Shown piece by piece: positions 39,424 to 48,755 of a DNA stretch of 64,000 nt. Positions within the stretch are counted from its first letter, which is position 1. Each line of letters opens with the position of its first letter. Below the pieces are notes generated by a model. The model worked only from the letters and a program-made list of their open reading frames with translations. It had not been told where the DNA came from and ran no database searches. A program made the position numbers and the translations under genes. Source of the DNA: Syntrophobacterales bacterium (GTDB lineage Bacteria > Desulfobacterota > Syntrophia > Syntrophales > UBA5619); the NCBI GenBank assembly GCA_019429105.1, contig JAHYJE010000002.1, positions 100,076 through 164,075 on the forward strand, written 5' to 3'.

Positions 39424-40974
39424 TCAAGCCCCTTTCCAATACGTTGCCCTGATTTCTTTCTTGAGAATCTTCCCCACGGGGCTTCTCGGAAATTCACCCA
39501 CAAAGTCAACCGACTTTGGTTTCTTGTATCCGGCAAGGTTTTTCGCACAGTAATTTATGATGTCCTCCGCCGTTAATTCAGCCCCGGGGTCCTTTATTAC
39601 AACAGCCTTGACGGATTCTCCCCATGTATCGTCAGGAACTCCAATGACTGCCACATCCATGACCCCTTTTATCTCCCGGATAACATCCTCAACCTCCTTG
39701 GGAGTAATATTTTCACCGCCGCTGATGATCAAATCTTTCTTTCGATCCGTCATGTAAATATAGCCGTACTCATCCCAATATCCCATGTCGCCGGTATATA
39801 ACCAGCCATTTTTCAGGGCTATAGCCGTTTCTTCAGGCAATTTCCAGTAGCCTTTCATAATATTGTCGCCTCTGCCTATAATCTCCCCGGCGACGCCTGC
39901 GGGACAGTCATTCTCATCGTCGTCAACAATTCTCACATCAACGCCATACATGGGCCTTCCCAACGATCCCATTCTTTTGCGCGAATGATCAGGGCCGTCC
40001 GTTACATTCTGATCCGCAGGTAAAATAGTTAAAGATGAGCCGGCTTCGGTGAGCCCGTAAGTTGTAAAAAAAGTGATCCCGCGGAATTTTTCCTTCAATC
40101 TTTTAATGATGCTCAAAGGCATCGGCGCCGTCGTGTAACTCCCGTATTTCAGCGTGCTTAAATCGTACTTCTCCAGATCGCCAAAGTCCATGAGGCTTTT
40201 CCACATCGTTGGCGCTATCGTCAGCAGATGCGTGCATTTTTCTCTTTCTATCGTCTCGCAGACACTTTTAATGTCAAAATTATCCATCAACACGAGGGTT
40301 GCGTGTACGTATGCGGCCATAAAAACATTTTTTGAGGCCACATGGAACATGGGCAATGGATTGAGCCATATTGCGTTATCCACGTTCAGCCTGTTTCCTA
40401 TGATGTTATGCTGAGCATCGGCCAGAATATTCCGGTGGGTCAATAAAACCCCTTTGGGATTTCCCGTCGTCCCACTTGTATAGATTTGCCAGACGACATC
40501 CTCCGGCGCGATGTCCACCCCAGGTTCTTCTTCAGAAGAATGACCGATAAATTCTTCATAATCGCTCGTTCCCTCTACAGACTCACCTATAAGAATGAAT
40601 AGTTCAACCTTTGTGATGCTGCTTTTGACCGTCTTCACCGTTTCCCAGTATTTATCGGAAACGAACAGGGCCCTTACATCGGCATCATCGATGATATAAC
40701 GACTTTCCCGTGGCGTTAAACGCCAGTTTATGGTTGTGGCAACAGCCCCGACTTTTGCTATGCCATATAATATTTCCTGAAAATAGTGGCTTGTGTGGCA
40801 AATGATCCCGACATGATCGCCTCTGCGGATGCCTTTTTGCAGCAAGGCATTGGCAACACGGTTCACCCTCTCATTCAATTCTCTGTATGTCAGGCGGATA
40901 TTTTTATAGACTGTAGCAATTCTTTCAGGATAATATTGTGCGGAATACTTAACAAGATCACCGATCACTCTCAT
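39424..40974 (-). CDS. AMP-dependent acyl-CoA synthetase (second)
   Basis: A 516-residue ligase with YTSGTTGNPKGVLLTH, TTYGLTEAGSS, WLYTGDMGYWDE, the DRKKDLIISGGENI hinge and catalytic lysine in SPVGKILKKE. It joins CoA to a carboxylic acid with release of pyrophosphate. It is about as divergent from the ligase at 30.9 kb as typical family members are, so the two likely have different substrates. A GGAGG lies ten bases before the ATG. Confidence 0.9.
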   Translation of the reverse strand: MRVIGDLVKYSAQYYPERIATVYKNIRLTYRELNERVNRVANALLQKGIRRGDHVGIICHTSHYFQEILYGIAKVGAVATTINWRLTPRESRYIIDDADVRALFVSDKYWETVKTVKSSITKVELFILIGESVEGTSDYEEFIGHSSEEEPGVDIAPEDVVWQIYTSGTTGNPKGVLLTHRNILADAQHNIIGNRLNVDNAIWLNPLPMFHVASKNVFMAAYVHATLVLMDNFDIKSVCETIEREKCTHLLTIAPTMWKSLMDFGDLEKYDLSTLKYGSYTTAPMPLSIIKRLKEKFRGITFFTTYGLTEAGSSLTILPADQNVTDGPDHSRKRMGSLGRPMYGVDVRIVDDDENDCPAGVAGEIIGRGDNIMKGYWKLPEETAIALKNGWLYTGDMGYWDEYGYIYMTDRKKDLIISGGENITPKEVEDVIREIKGVMDVAVIGVPDDTWGESVKAVVIKDPGAELTAEDIINYCAKNLAGYKKPKSVDFVGEFPRSPVGKILKKEIRATYWKGA

Positions 40975-41541
40975 TGCAGGGATGCCTCCTTGATGCCATC
41001 AATCTCAATCGCGGCCGGAAGCGCGCTGCCTGAAGCAATGAGCTCGAATCCATGAATCCTGGGTTCGCTGTCTTACGCGCCACGGCGATTTGCCCGTTGT
41101 TGGCGGCCATAATGAGAATATATTTTAAGCGTGTCAAGAACAAATAGAAACGTCCGACAGGGAGGAGCCGCCCGTGAAGACTCCCTCTTGTGCAACAATT
41201 TTCCCAAAATATCAACTTCAAATACGTCTTTTTTTACCGCGTAATTTTCAGAGGAGACATCCGCTTCATCTCGTGAGCTTACTTCCAAAAAAGGCAAAAA
41301 ATACGAGAAGCCCTGCGATTGCCGCAAACCGGTGAAGCAGTACCACATCTATTTACACGACCAGCTTCTGGGAGGGAGGGCCATGCTATCTGAAAATATC
41401 ATCCCATTTTTGCCATTTTTGGCGAACAATGGGTCGCGCTACCGCCTTACGTCAGCTTGACATATGAAAAACTTACTCATATAGTAGCCTGCAAAAGGGA
41501 GAACCTTCCCGAAAACCACTTCCGGAAAAGGAGATCAAGAA
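40975..41541. other. Divergent intergenic region
   Basis: About 567 bases between the minus-strand acyl-CoA synthetase and the plus-strand Ldh2 gene. No supportable gene; short frames have no ribosome sites or motifs. The only clear signal is the sigma-70 promoter at 41457-41485. Confidence 0.5.
41457..41485 (+). promoter_or_regulatory. Consensus sigma-70 promoter for the Ldh2 gene
   Basis: TTGACA (41457-41462), a 17-base spacer and TATAGT (41480-41485): a perfect -35 box and a five-of-six -10 box. It predicts a leader of about 50 bases before ATG 41542. Confidence 0.75.
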
Positions 41542-42612
41542 ATGCCAAGTGTTGAAAGCGGAATCATGTTCCCGGCGGAGAAGCTGCGGAGCTGGACTCA
41601 GCAGGTGTTCGAGGCAATAGGCGTAGATCGGGATGAAGCAGCGCTCCTCACCGACTCGCTGATTGAGGCCAACCTCCGGGGGGTCGATACCCATGGGATT
41701 ACCCGGATGCTCTGTGTTTACGTAGAGCGCATCCGGAGGGGGGTGGTGAACGCGAAAAGCAAGCTGGTTGTAGTCCGGGAAAAGGCATCTACGGCTCTTA
41801 TTGACTGCAACAACAGCATCGGACAGGTGGGCGCCAATCTTGCCATGCGGATGGCGATTGAAAAGGCCGGGAAGACCGGGGTTGCCTTTACTGCCGTTTC
41901 TCACTCCAACCACTATGGGATGGCCGCCTACTGGGCCATGAAGGCCCTGCCCCATGGCATGATCGGCTTCAGCTCGACCAACGCCCCGGCAGCGGTTGCC
42001 CCCACAGGGGGCCGCAAGGCCTTGTTCGGCACAAACCCCATAGCGATTGCGATTCCTGCAGATAAGGAGATGCCGATGGTCATGGATCTGGCGACAACCG
42101 TGGTCGCCCGCGGCCGCATCGTACTTTATGCCAAGCAGAACAAACCATTGGAACCGGGCTGGGCATTCGATGACAACGGCGTTCCTACCACAGACCCGCA
42201 GGTTGCCATGCGGGGGCTGCTTGCCCCTATTGGCGGTTACAAGGGTTATGGCCTCATGCTCGCGGTTGATTTGCTCTGCGGCATCCTGACAGGTTCGAAC
42301 TACGGGCCCCACTTCCCCGGGTTTCTCGCGGACAACATGGTCGATCCGACGGATGTGGGGAGCATCTTTGCGGCAGTGAATGTCGATAGTTTCATGGATC
42401 TGCCGGAGTTTACGGCTGCCATAGACAAGTCGCTGCAAGAGATCAAGGACTCGCCCAGGGCGGATGGTGTAAAACGAATATACATTCCCGGTGAAATCGA
42501 ATTCGATATGAAGAAAGAGCGCCTCGCTGAGGGGATACCGATTCCCGAGCAGGTGGTGCAAGATTTCCTTGCCCTTGGCCGCGAGCTGGCAATTCCTTTC
42601 CCCGTGGAATGA
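41542..42612 (+). CDS. Ldh2/malate-type dehydrogenase
   Basis: A 356-residue NAD(P)-dependent dehydrogenase of the malate/L-lactate dehydrogenase type 2 family, distinct from the Rossmann fold. Motifs are RGVDTHGI, the catalytic histidine region AVSHSNHYGMAAYW, and GTNPIAIAIP. The C-terminus has GGYKGYGL. Family members act on malate, lactate, sulfolactate, ureidoglycolate or diketogulonate; the substrate here is unknown. AAGGAG lies eight bases before the ATG. It is the only plus-strand gene between 17 and 53 kb and has its own promoter and terminator. Confidence 0.88.
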   Translation: MPSVESGIMFPAEKLRSWTQQVFEAIGVDRDEAALLTDSLIEANLRGVDTHGITRMLCVYVERIRRGVVNAKSKLVVVREKASTALIDCNNSIGQVGANLAMRMAIEKAGKTGVAFTAVSHSNHYGMAAYWAMKALPHGMIGFSSTNAPAAVAPTGGRKALFGTNPIAIAIPADKEMPMVMDLATTVVARGRIVLYAKQNKPLEPGWAFDDNGVPTTDPQVAMRGLLAPIGGYKGYGLMLAVDLLCGILTGSNYGPHFPGFLADNMVDPTDVGSIFAAVNVDSFMDLPEFTAAIDKSLQEIKDSPRADGVKRIYIPGEIEFDMKKERLAEGIPIPEQVVQDFLALGRELAIPFPVE

Positions 42613-42649
42613 CAATTGTGGAATGGATCGACAATAGCTTTAAAAAACG

Positions 42650-42694
42650 TCCGGGCAGATCACCGATTTTAAACATTCCGATGAGCTGCCCGGA
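42650..42694. terminator. Terminator between convergent Ldh2 and TAXI permease genes
   Basis: TCCGGGCAG (42650-42658) pairs with CTGCCCGGA (42686-42694). On the minus strand the stem is followed closely by a six-T run (42643-42648), good for ending the TRAP transcript; on the plus strand the tail is weaker (TTTGTAA). Confidence 0.6.
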
Positions 42695-42761
42695 TTTGTA
42701 ACGGGGTGATCTTCTGTATGGCTTTCCACCCGCTCAGAAGCCAATGTCGCCGCTTAAGGAA

Positions 42762-44618
42762 TCACGTAGTTCGGGCTTTCTTCGCTCTCATTTTCCCGAG
42801 ATAATGGATAATGATGACCGACGCCATCAAAGCGAAACCTATTATATCTGTGAGCCCACCGGGTTTTATCAGTAAAAACGCCGCAACGATAAGAGCGATG
42901 CGCTCCCATGCCTTCAGGTGATCAAGGAAAAAGCTGTGCAGCGAGCCAGCGAGGCTGATAACGCCAATAAGAGCGGTGACAACGGCAAGACCTACCTCTG
43001 ACCAGGCGCCAATCAAGAGCAGGGAAGGCGAAAAAACGAACATGAAAGGCACAATGTAGCCCGTAGCACCCAATTTTACGGCCGCCCATCCTGTTTCCCA
43101 CATGGAAGACCGGGAGAGTCCGATCGCGGCGTAAACAGCAAGGGCTACCGGTGGCGTTATAGCTGAAAGAATGGCAAAATAGAACACGAACAGGTGGGCC
43201 GCTATCGGGACAATGCCCAGCTTGATGAGCGCCGGCACCAACAGGGCGACCTGGATGATGTAGGCCGGGGTGGTGGGCAATCCCATGCCGAGAATGATGC
43301 CGGCAACCATTGTGAGCATTAGAGCCGGGATAAGGTTGTACTCCGCGACGGTAAGAACCAGGCCGGTAAAAGAGAGCCCCAGCCCCGTTTGGGCAATTAC
43401 TCCTATAACGATCCCTGCGCAGGCACAGGCCATCGCCACTGCCAGCGTGTTTAAGGCGCCGGACTCCAGTGCGGAGATCAGTCTTTTGATGTTGATTTCC
43501 CGTCGGGTGCTCTTGCGCATCATTGCCACCGGAATCACCGAGATGATCCCCCAGAGTGCGGAATAGGGGGCGCTGAAACCAGCGATTAGCACACCGACAA
43601 TGATAAAGAGGGGAATAAACAAATGACCCCTCTCTTTAATCACTGTCCAGAAATTGGGAAGTTCTTCCTTGGGCAGGCCCATCATTCCCGTGCGTTTTGC
43701 CTCGAAATGAACGGCCGCATAAACGGCGGCATAGTAAAGAAGAGCCGGAATCAGCGCATACCCGGCTACCTTGATATAGCTCATGCCCAGAAACTCTGCC
43801 ATGACAAAGGCCGCGGCGCCCATTATCGGAGGCATAATCTGGCCGCCGGTAGATGCCACCGCCTCGACTGCCCCGGCAAAGGCAGGTCGGTAGCCCAGGC
43901 GCATCATCAGCGGGATGGTGAATGTACCGGTCGTCATTACGTTGGCCACCGCGCTGCCGGAAATTGTCCCGAACATGCCGCTGGTTATAACCGAAACCTT
44001 CGCCGGCCCGCCGACTGAATGTCCGGTCAGGCTCAGCGCAAAATCCATGAACAACTTGCCAGTCCCGCTACGCTCGACGAGGGAGCCGAACAGGATAAAC
44101 AGGATGACGTAGCTTGCCGAGACATTGAGCGGGATACCGAATATCCCTTCAGTGGTCAGATAATTGATCTCTATCAACGATTCGAAGCGCACCTTGGCAA
44201 TAAACAGGGCATAGAAAATGAAAATGAGGGCGGTAATCGGCAGCGCCAGGCCGATCACCCGGCGCGTGGCCTCCAAAACCAGCACGATAAAGAGCGAGCC
44301 GAATACGAGGTCTATGGTTCTCAGATCATCGACATAAACAAAGCGGTTGTAAAGATAGGGAATATTCAACCACAGATAACCTATTGTCACCACAGAGAGG
44401 CCAACCAGCAGGAAATCGAGAACACCCGCCCGTTTTTCTTCACCCTGCCGTCGGAACGTAGGATTGACGAGAAACGTCAGTGCCAGCGCGAACAGAAGAT
44501 GGGCGCCGCGAAAAAAATACGCTTCAGGCGGGCCCATATAGGCAACCGCCAGGTGATATGTCGACATGCCGACTGCAAGCGTCAGGATAATTTTTTTGAT
44601 TATGTTCTGAAATGACAC
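42762..44618 (-). CDS. TAXI-type TRAP transporter fused permease
   Basis: A 618-residue membrane protein combining the small and large permeases in one chain, with about 17 hydrophobic segments. SGMFGTISGSAVANVMTTG and GMGLPTTPAYI are typical of the fused 4TM/12TM TRAP family used with TAXI binding proteins. The start is GTG 44618, since GAGGAG lies just before it; the frame is open to 44675. Substrate candidates are C4-C5 dicarboxylates or amino acids, matching the adjacent 2-oxoglutarate/succinate genes. Confidence 0.9.
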   Translation of the reverse strand: MSFQNIIKKIILTLAVGMSTYHLAVAYMGPPEAYFFRGAHLLFALALTFLVNPTFRRQGEEKRAGVLDFLLVGLSVVTIGYLWLNIPYLYNRFVYVDDLRTIDLVFGSLFIVLVLEATRRVIGLALPITALIFIFYALFIAKVRFESLIEINYLTTEGIFGIPLNVSASYVILFILFGSLVERSGTGKLFMDFALSLTGHSVGGPAKVSVITSGMFGTISGSAVANVMTTGTFTIPLMMRLGYRPAFAGAVEAVASTGGQIMPPIMGAAAFVMAEFLGMSYIKVAGYALIPALLYYAAVYAAVHFEAKRTGMMGLPKEELPNFWTVIKERGHLFIPLFIIVGVLIAGFSAPYSALWGIISVIPVAMMRKSTRREINIKRLISALESGALNTLAVAMACACAGIVIGVIAQTGLGLSFTGLVLTVAEYNLIPALMLTMVAGIILGMGLPTTPAYIIQVALLVPALIKLGIVPIAAHLFVFYFAILSAITPPVALAVYAAIGLSRSSMWETGWAAVKLGATGYIVPFMFVFSPSLLLIGAWSEVGLAVVTALIGVISLAGSLHSFFLDHLKAWERIALIVAAFLLIKPGGLTDIIGFALMASVIIIHYLGKMRAKKARTT

Positions 44619-44696
44619 AGGTTTCTCCTCGAGGCTGCAATGAACTGACGAAAATGCCGATCCGCAGAGGGGCAATCCGCGGACCGGCGTTTCCCG

Positions 44697-45650
44697 CTAC
44701 TTTATCACTTTTGCTTCCTTGTAATACTTGAGAGCGCCGGGATGATAGGGGACTCCGACGTCAGTAGCCATATCCTGCACTGTGAGTCCTTTGACCGCCT
44801 GTACCACATAGCCCAGGGCCGTTACGTTTTCGGCCAGGGCCTTGGTGATTTTGTAAACAGTTTCTTCCGGTACCTTGCCGCTGACCATCAGGTGCGTCCA
44901 TGTTCCGATGGTCTGAACATCTTTGGCCTGTTTGGGATAGGTGCCGGCCTTGATGATGCGTTTGTCATAGCCGCCGTTTATCTTCTGCAGCGCCTTGAGT
45001 TTTTCATTCGGGATTTCGAGAACGGTAATGTCGCGGGCACTCGCCAGATCCATCACCGACGAGGCGGGAACGGTCGTGATGAGCGTGTAAACCTGGGCGT
45101 GACCATCCTTCATCTGTTCAACCGAATCGTTATAGGAGCCGAAACTTACCTTGGCAAGCTTCTCGTAGCCAAGCCCATAGACCTGAAGCGTCTGGCGTGT
45201 CATCTGCTCGCCGGTGTTGCCCTTCTGCTGGGTTGTCAATGACTTGCCCCCGAGATCGCCGGGGGTTTTTATCCCTGAATCTGTCAGCGAGACCATGTGG
45301 AAATACTGGAAATAGAGGGTGGCAAGCTGGTAAACATTGTCGGTTTTTGCATCAAACGGGGCGCGTCCGTGGACGCCGTCAACGGTGGATACGGAATTGC
45401 CGAACCCGAAATCGGCTTTGCCTGTCTGTACGCCCTTGACGTTGGAAATTCCCGCGCCCGGAAGTATCATCATCTTTACGCCGGGAACATTTTTTTCTAC
45501 AATGTTCTGGATAGCGCCGCCCAACGGATACCATGACCCTCCCTGCGGGCCGGTCATCATCTTAAGGGGTTCCGCCGACGCAATGCCGGCCCCGAGCAGA
45601 GCGGCGGCCGCCGTGACCGCCAAAAACCTCATCGTAAATCTCATCTCCAT
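44697..45650 (-). CDS. TAXI family TRAP solute-binding protein
   Basis: A 317-residue periplasmic binding protein with a signal peptide (MRFLAVTAAAALLGAGIASA, cut near residue 26). The TAXI family N-terminal motif is MMTGPQGGSWYPLGGAIQ, followed by GAGISNVKGVQTGKADFGFG. The conserved tail region PYHPGALKYYKE is present. AGGAGG precedes the ATG. It lies directly upstream of the fused permease gene. Confidence 0.93.
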   Translation of the reverse strand: MEMRFTMRFLAVTAAAALLGAGIASAEPLKMMTGPQGGSWYPLGGAIQNIVEKNVPGVKMMILPGAGISNVKGVQTGKADFGFGNSVSTVDGVHGRAPFDAKTDNVYQLATLYFQYFHMVSLTDSGIKTPGDLGGKSLTTQQKGNTGEQMTRQTLQVYGLGYEKLAKVSFGSYNDSVEQMKDGHAQVYTLITTVPASSVMDLASARDITVLEIPNEKLKALQKINGGYDKRIIKAGTYPKQAKDVQTIGTWTHLMVSGKVPEETVYKITKALAENVTALGYVVQAVKGLTVQDMATDVGVPYHPGALKYYKEAKVIK

Positions 45651-45724
45651 TGTTTCCTCCTTTTCAATTGTGGGTTTGGATTCCTTGTTGCTACGTAAAA
45701 ATGTTTTTGCAAGCTCCTAAACAA

Positions 45725-47344
45725 TCAAATCTTTTCGAGGTTCCTTTCCCGGATCGTGATGGCGAAATCCGGGCATATATAGAGGCAGCGAAGGCAGGCG
45801 ACGCAGCGATCGCGATTCACGGCGACTGCCGGCAGGTAGCCGCTCGGGTTGAAATCAGCGGATTGTTGGAAAATATCGAAACGGCATACCTCCTGGCAGT
45901 ACCCGCAGTCCTTGCAGACCAGGTCATTGATAATAACGTCAAATTTACGAAGGTCGCAGCTAAGGCAGCGCGACGCCTCTGCCGCAGCTTTTTCCCCCGT
46001 GTAGGCATGTTCCACCGTATCGAATGTTGAGATGCGCTTATTCAGGGCAATTCTGCGGACCGCCTGTCTTTGTGCGCCGCGAGGCGACTCCTCGGGAGGT
46101 TCCACATCCGTTTGCTCCGGCAGAAACTCCGGAATGATCCCCGCGCCGCCCAGAAAACGGTCAATGGAGATGCAGGCCTGCCTCCCCTGCGCAATGGCAG
46201 CGATGATGGTTGAAGGACCTGTTACCACATCGCCCCCGGCAAAGATTCCGCTCTTCCGGGTGGACAGGCTGGCCTGCTCCGCACAGACAGTTCCATCTTT
46301 TTCCCCCGGCAGGTTTACCGAAGTCGCATCGGCATGCTGTCCGACAGCCGCAATCAGCGTGTCAAAGGATAACTGAAATTCGCTCCCTGCGATCGGCGTC
46401 GGTGTGGGCCTGCCACTGGCGTCGCAGTCTCCCAGGCTCATGCGGATGCAGGTCGCCCGATTCTTCTCTATCCTCACGGGCGCCGTCAGATAGTCGATCC
46501 GTACGCCCTCCTCTATCGCCTCGGACACCTCCTCGGCGTTGGCAGGCATTTCGGAGGAAGTGCGCCGATAGAGCTGGATTACCTCAGAGCCGAGGCGGAT
46601 GGCAGCCCTGCCGGCGTCGATGGCCGTATTGCCTCCTCCCACGACGATAATTTTCCGGCCAATGTCCGGGCGCTTTCCCTCGTTAACCTGCATCAGAAAG
46701 GCAAGGCCGTCTATAACCCGGGGCGACTCTTCACCCGGTATCCCCAACTTGGAAGGCGTCCATGCGCCGGTCGCCACAAAAACCGCATCATATCCCTGCT
46801 TTTGCAATGCCTCGGCAGAAGAGACTGTCGCGTTCGTGATGATTTCGACCCCGCCGTTGCGGATAAACGCTATATCCCGCTCCACTGTTTTTGCGGGAAG
46901 GCGATAGTCCGGGATGCCGTAGCGCAACATTCCGCCCGGCAGCGGGAGCTTTTCATAAACAGTTGCCTGATGCCCCAGCATGTTCAGATAGTGGGCGGCT
47001 GTCAGGCCGCAGGGGCCGGAACCGACGACGGCAATCTTCTTTCCGGTCGGGGACCTCCGGGTGATTCCCCGCTGTTTACTTTCCCCTTTTTCTGCTGCGA
47101 CCCTTTTCAGCATCCGGATGGCTATGGGTTCGTCAAACTGGCTCCTTGAGCACTTCGTCTCGCAGGGATGAACACAGGCGTAACCGCAGACAGACGGAAA
47201 GGGTATCCGGGCCCTTATCACGTCCAGGGCCTTCCCAAAATGGCCATCCCGGATATTCCTGATATACCCGGGTACATCAATCCCTGCCGGACATGCCTCC
47301 TGGCACGGCGCCGTGAACGGCTTGCTGCTTTTCATGGCTCCCAC
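45725..47344 (-). CDS. NfnB/GltD-like flavoprotein with ferredoxin domains
   Basis: A 539-residue FAD and NAD(P)-binding oxidoreductase. The N-terminal [4Fe-4S] domain has cysteines in CQEACPAGID and CVHPCETKC. The FAD and NAD(P) domains have VGSGPCGLTAAHYLNMLG and VVGGGNTAIDAG. The C-terminus adds two more ferredoxin clusters (CKDCGYCQEVC and CVACLRCLYICP). It resembles the small subunit of glutamate synthase, but no GltB is nearby. Next to korABC, which lacks its own KorD ferredoxin, it likely passes electrons between the oxoacid oxidoreductase and NAD(P). The start is a GTG at 47344, with an ATG three codons later. Confidence 0.85.
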   Translation of the reverse strand: MGAMKSSKPFTAPCQEACPAGIDVPGYIRNIRDGHFGKALDVIRARIPFPSVCGYACVHPCETKCSRSQFDEPIAIRMLKRVAAEKGESKQRGITRRSPTGKKIAVVGSGPCGLTAAHYLNMLGHQATVYEKLPLPGGMLRYGIPDYRLPAKTVERDIAFIRNGGVEIITNATVSSAEALQKQGYDAVFVATGAWTPSKLGIPGEESPRVIDGLAFLMQVNEGKRPDIGRKIIVVGGGNTAIDAGRAAIRLGSEVIQLYRRTSSEMPANAEEVSEAIEEGVRIDYLTAPVRIEKNRATCIRMSLGDCDASGRPTPTPIAGSEFQLSFDTLIAAVGQHADATSVNLPGEKDGTVCAEQASLSTRKSGIFAGGDVVTGPSTIIAAIAQGRQACISIDRFLGGAGIIPEFLPEQTDVEPPEESPRGAQRQAVRRIALNKRISTFDTVEHAYTGEKAAAEASRCLSCDLRKFDVIINDLVCKDCGYCQEVCRFDIFQQSADFNPSGYLPAVAVNRDRCVACLRCLYICPDFAITIRERNLEKI

Positions 47345-47365
47345 GCTGCTTGCTCTCCTTTCACC

Positions 47366-47896
47366 TCAAATCAGTTGTGCGCCTACCTGCAATACCTTCA
47401 GATTCATCTCCAGGGCCTTTCCGTGAAAACGCTTGCGGATTACAGCGATCAGGCTTTCGGTCTTCACCATCGGGACCGAGGCGGTCATCGCCCCCAGAGA
47501 CAAAATGTTTACAGACGCCACATTTCCGAGATCACTGGCGATTTTGGTGAAGGGATGGCCGGCAAGATTTTTCCCTTTCCGGGGTTTTGCAAGCGTCGTG
47601 TCATAAAAGACGAGGGCGCCCTGTTTCGCTAACCCCGAGTACTTCTCAAAGGCCTCTTCCGTAAGCGCCAGAATAATGTCCGGTTTCTGAACCTGCTGAT
47701 AGATAATCTCCTCGCGATCGATAATAACCTCTGCCCGCGAAAGTCCCCCGCGGCTGGCAATGCCGTAGGACTGTGTCTGCACCACATTCCTACCCTCCAG
47801 AACCGCGGCTTCGCCCAGCATGATGCCGGCAAGCACCAGCCCCTGACCTCCTGATCCGGCCAGAATGATCTCATATCTCTCTTTGCTTTCAGTCAT
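47366..47896 (-). CDS. korC: 2-oxoacid:ferredoxin oxidoreductase, gamma subunit
   Basis: A 176-residue gamma subunit with GSGGQGLVLAGIMLGEAAV at the start and SYGIASRGGLSRAEVIID, both typical of the Por/Kor gamma domain. It completes the heterotrimer with the two upstream genes. ATG 47896 gives the family N-terminus; the longer frame to 47998 would overlap korB. Confidence 0.9.
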   Translation of the reverse strand: MTESKERYEIILAGSGGQGLVLAGIMLGEAAVLEGRNVVQTQSYGIASRGGLSRAEVIIDREEIIYQQVQKPDIILALTEEAFEKYSGLAKQGALVFYDTTLAKPRKGKNLAGHPFTKIASDLGNVASVNILSLGAMTASVPMVKTESLIAVIRKRFHGKALEMNLKVLQVGAQLI

Positions 47897-47912
47897 TTCT
47901 CTTCGCGCCCTC

Positions 47913-48737
47913 CTAAGCCTTGCCGTTGCCGGCCCTGCTCCTGATCTCTTCATAACGCGCATTAAAATCAGGGACATCCCTGTCAACCAGCTTGCCAATC
48001 GGGAAATGGGAAGCCTGTTCAGCCGCGCTTAATTTTCTATACTGCTCCACGGTCATGCTCCTCCTTCTGAACCAGTCGAGCATTTCCCGGGTCCCCTTCA
48101 TTTCGTTGTTTTTGCCGAAATGGGTCGGGCAGGGACTGAAAATTTCGACAACGGAGAACCCTTTCTTGTTCAGGGCCTCTTTGATGAGTTCCTTCATCTC
48201 CCATCCGTGGTAAGGCGTTTCCCGCGCCACATAACTGGCGCCGGCAACCTCCGCCAGTGCGCATATATCGAAGTCCCTTTCCGGGTTTCCCCAGGCAGTG
48301 GTGCTGGTAAAGCTGCCCCCCGGCGTGGTTGCGGAAACCTGTCCCCCGGTCATGCCGTAGTTGAAGTTATTGATGACAATGGCAGTCAGATCGATATTTC
48401 TTCGCGCCGCATGAATAAAGTGATTGCCGCCGATCGTTACACTGTCGCCATCCCCCATCAGAACGACAACATGCAGCTTCGGGTTGAATGCCTTTATCCC
48501 CGTGGCATAGGCAAGGGCGCGGCCATGTGTCGTGTGCAGGGCGTTGGTTACCAGATAATCATCGGCCTTTCCGGTACACCCGATCCCGGTGACGACAACG
48601 GTGTCGGCGTTTCGATAGCCCAGCTCCTCGAACGCCCGCAGCAGCGCCCCCAGCATAACGCCAATTCCGCAGCCGGAACACCACATGTGGGGCAAAACCC
48701 CCTCTTTCAGATATGCCAGTCCTGTCGCATGAGACAC
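47913..48737 (-). CDS. korB: 2-oxoacid:ferredoxin oxidoreductase, beta subunit (TPP)
   Basis: A 274-residue thiamine diphosphate-binding beta subunit. MWCSGCGIGVM supplies the cluster-side motif and MGDGDSVTIGGNH with NNFNYGMTGGQ is the thiamine-diphosphate/Mg site. The start is GTG with GGAGGG before it, 18 bases after korA. SucCD upstream suggests 2-oxoglutarate as the substrate, oxidised to succinyl-CoA with ferredoxin reduction, or the reverse. Confidence 0.92.
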   Translation of the reverse strand: MSHATGLAYLKEGVLPHMWCSGCGIGVMLGALLRAFEELGYRNADTVVVTGIGCTGKADDYLVTNALHTTHGRALAYATGIKAFNPKLHVVVLMGDGDSVTIGGNHFIHAARRNIDLTAIVINNFNYGMTGGQVSATTPGGSFTSTTAWGNPERDFDICALAEVAGASYVARETPYHGWEMKELIKEALNKKGFSVVEIFSPCPTHFGKNNEMKGTREMLDWFRRRSMTVEQYRKLSAAEQASHFPIGKLVDRDVPDFNARYEEIRSRAGNGKA

Positions 48738-48755
48738 GATGCCCTCCTGTTCTGA

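Noticed and set aside
33757..42612. A sulfolactate pathway (SerA-like, Ldh2-like and UxaA-family proteins as SlcC, ComC and SuyAB)
   Set aside because: The dehydratase is one chain resembling GarD rather than split SuyA and SuyB, and the adjacent aldolases fit sugar acids better. Not excluded for the Ldh2 gene.
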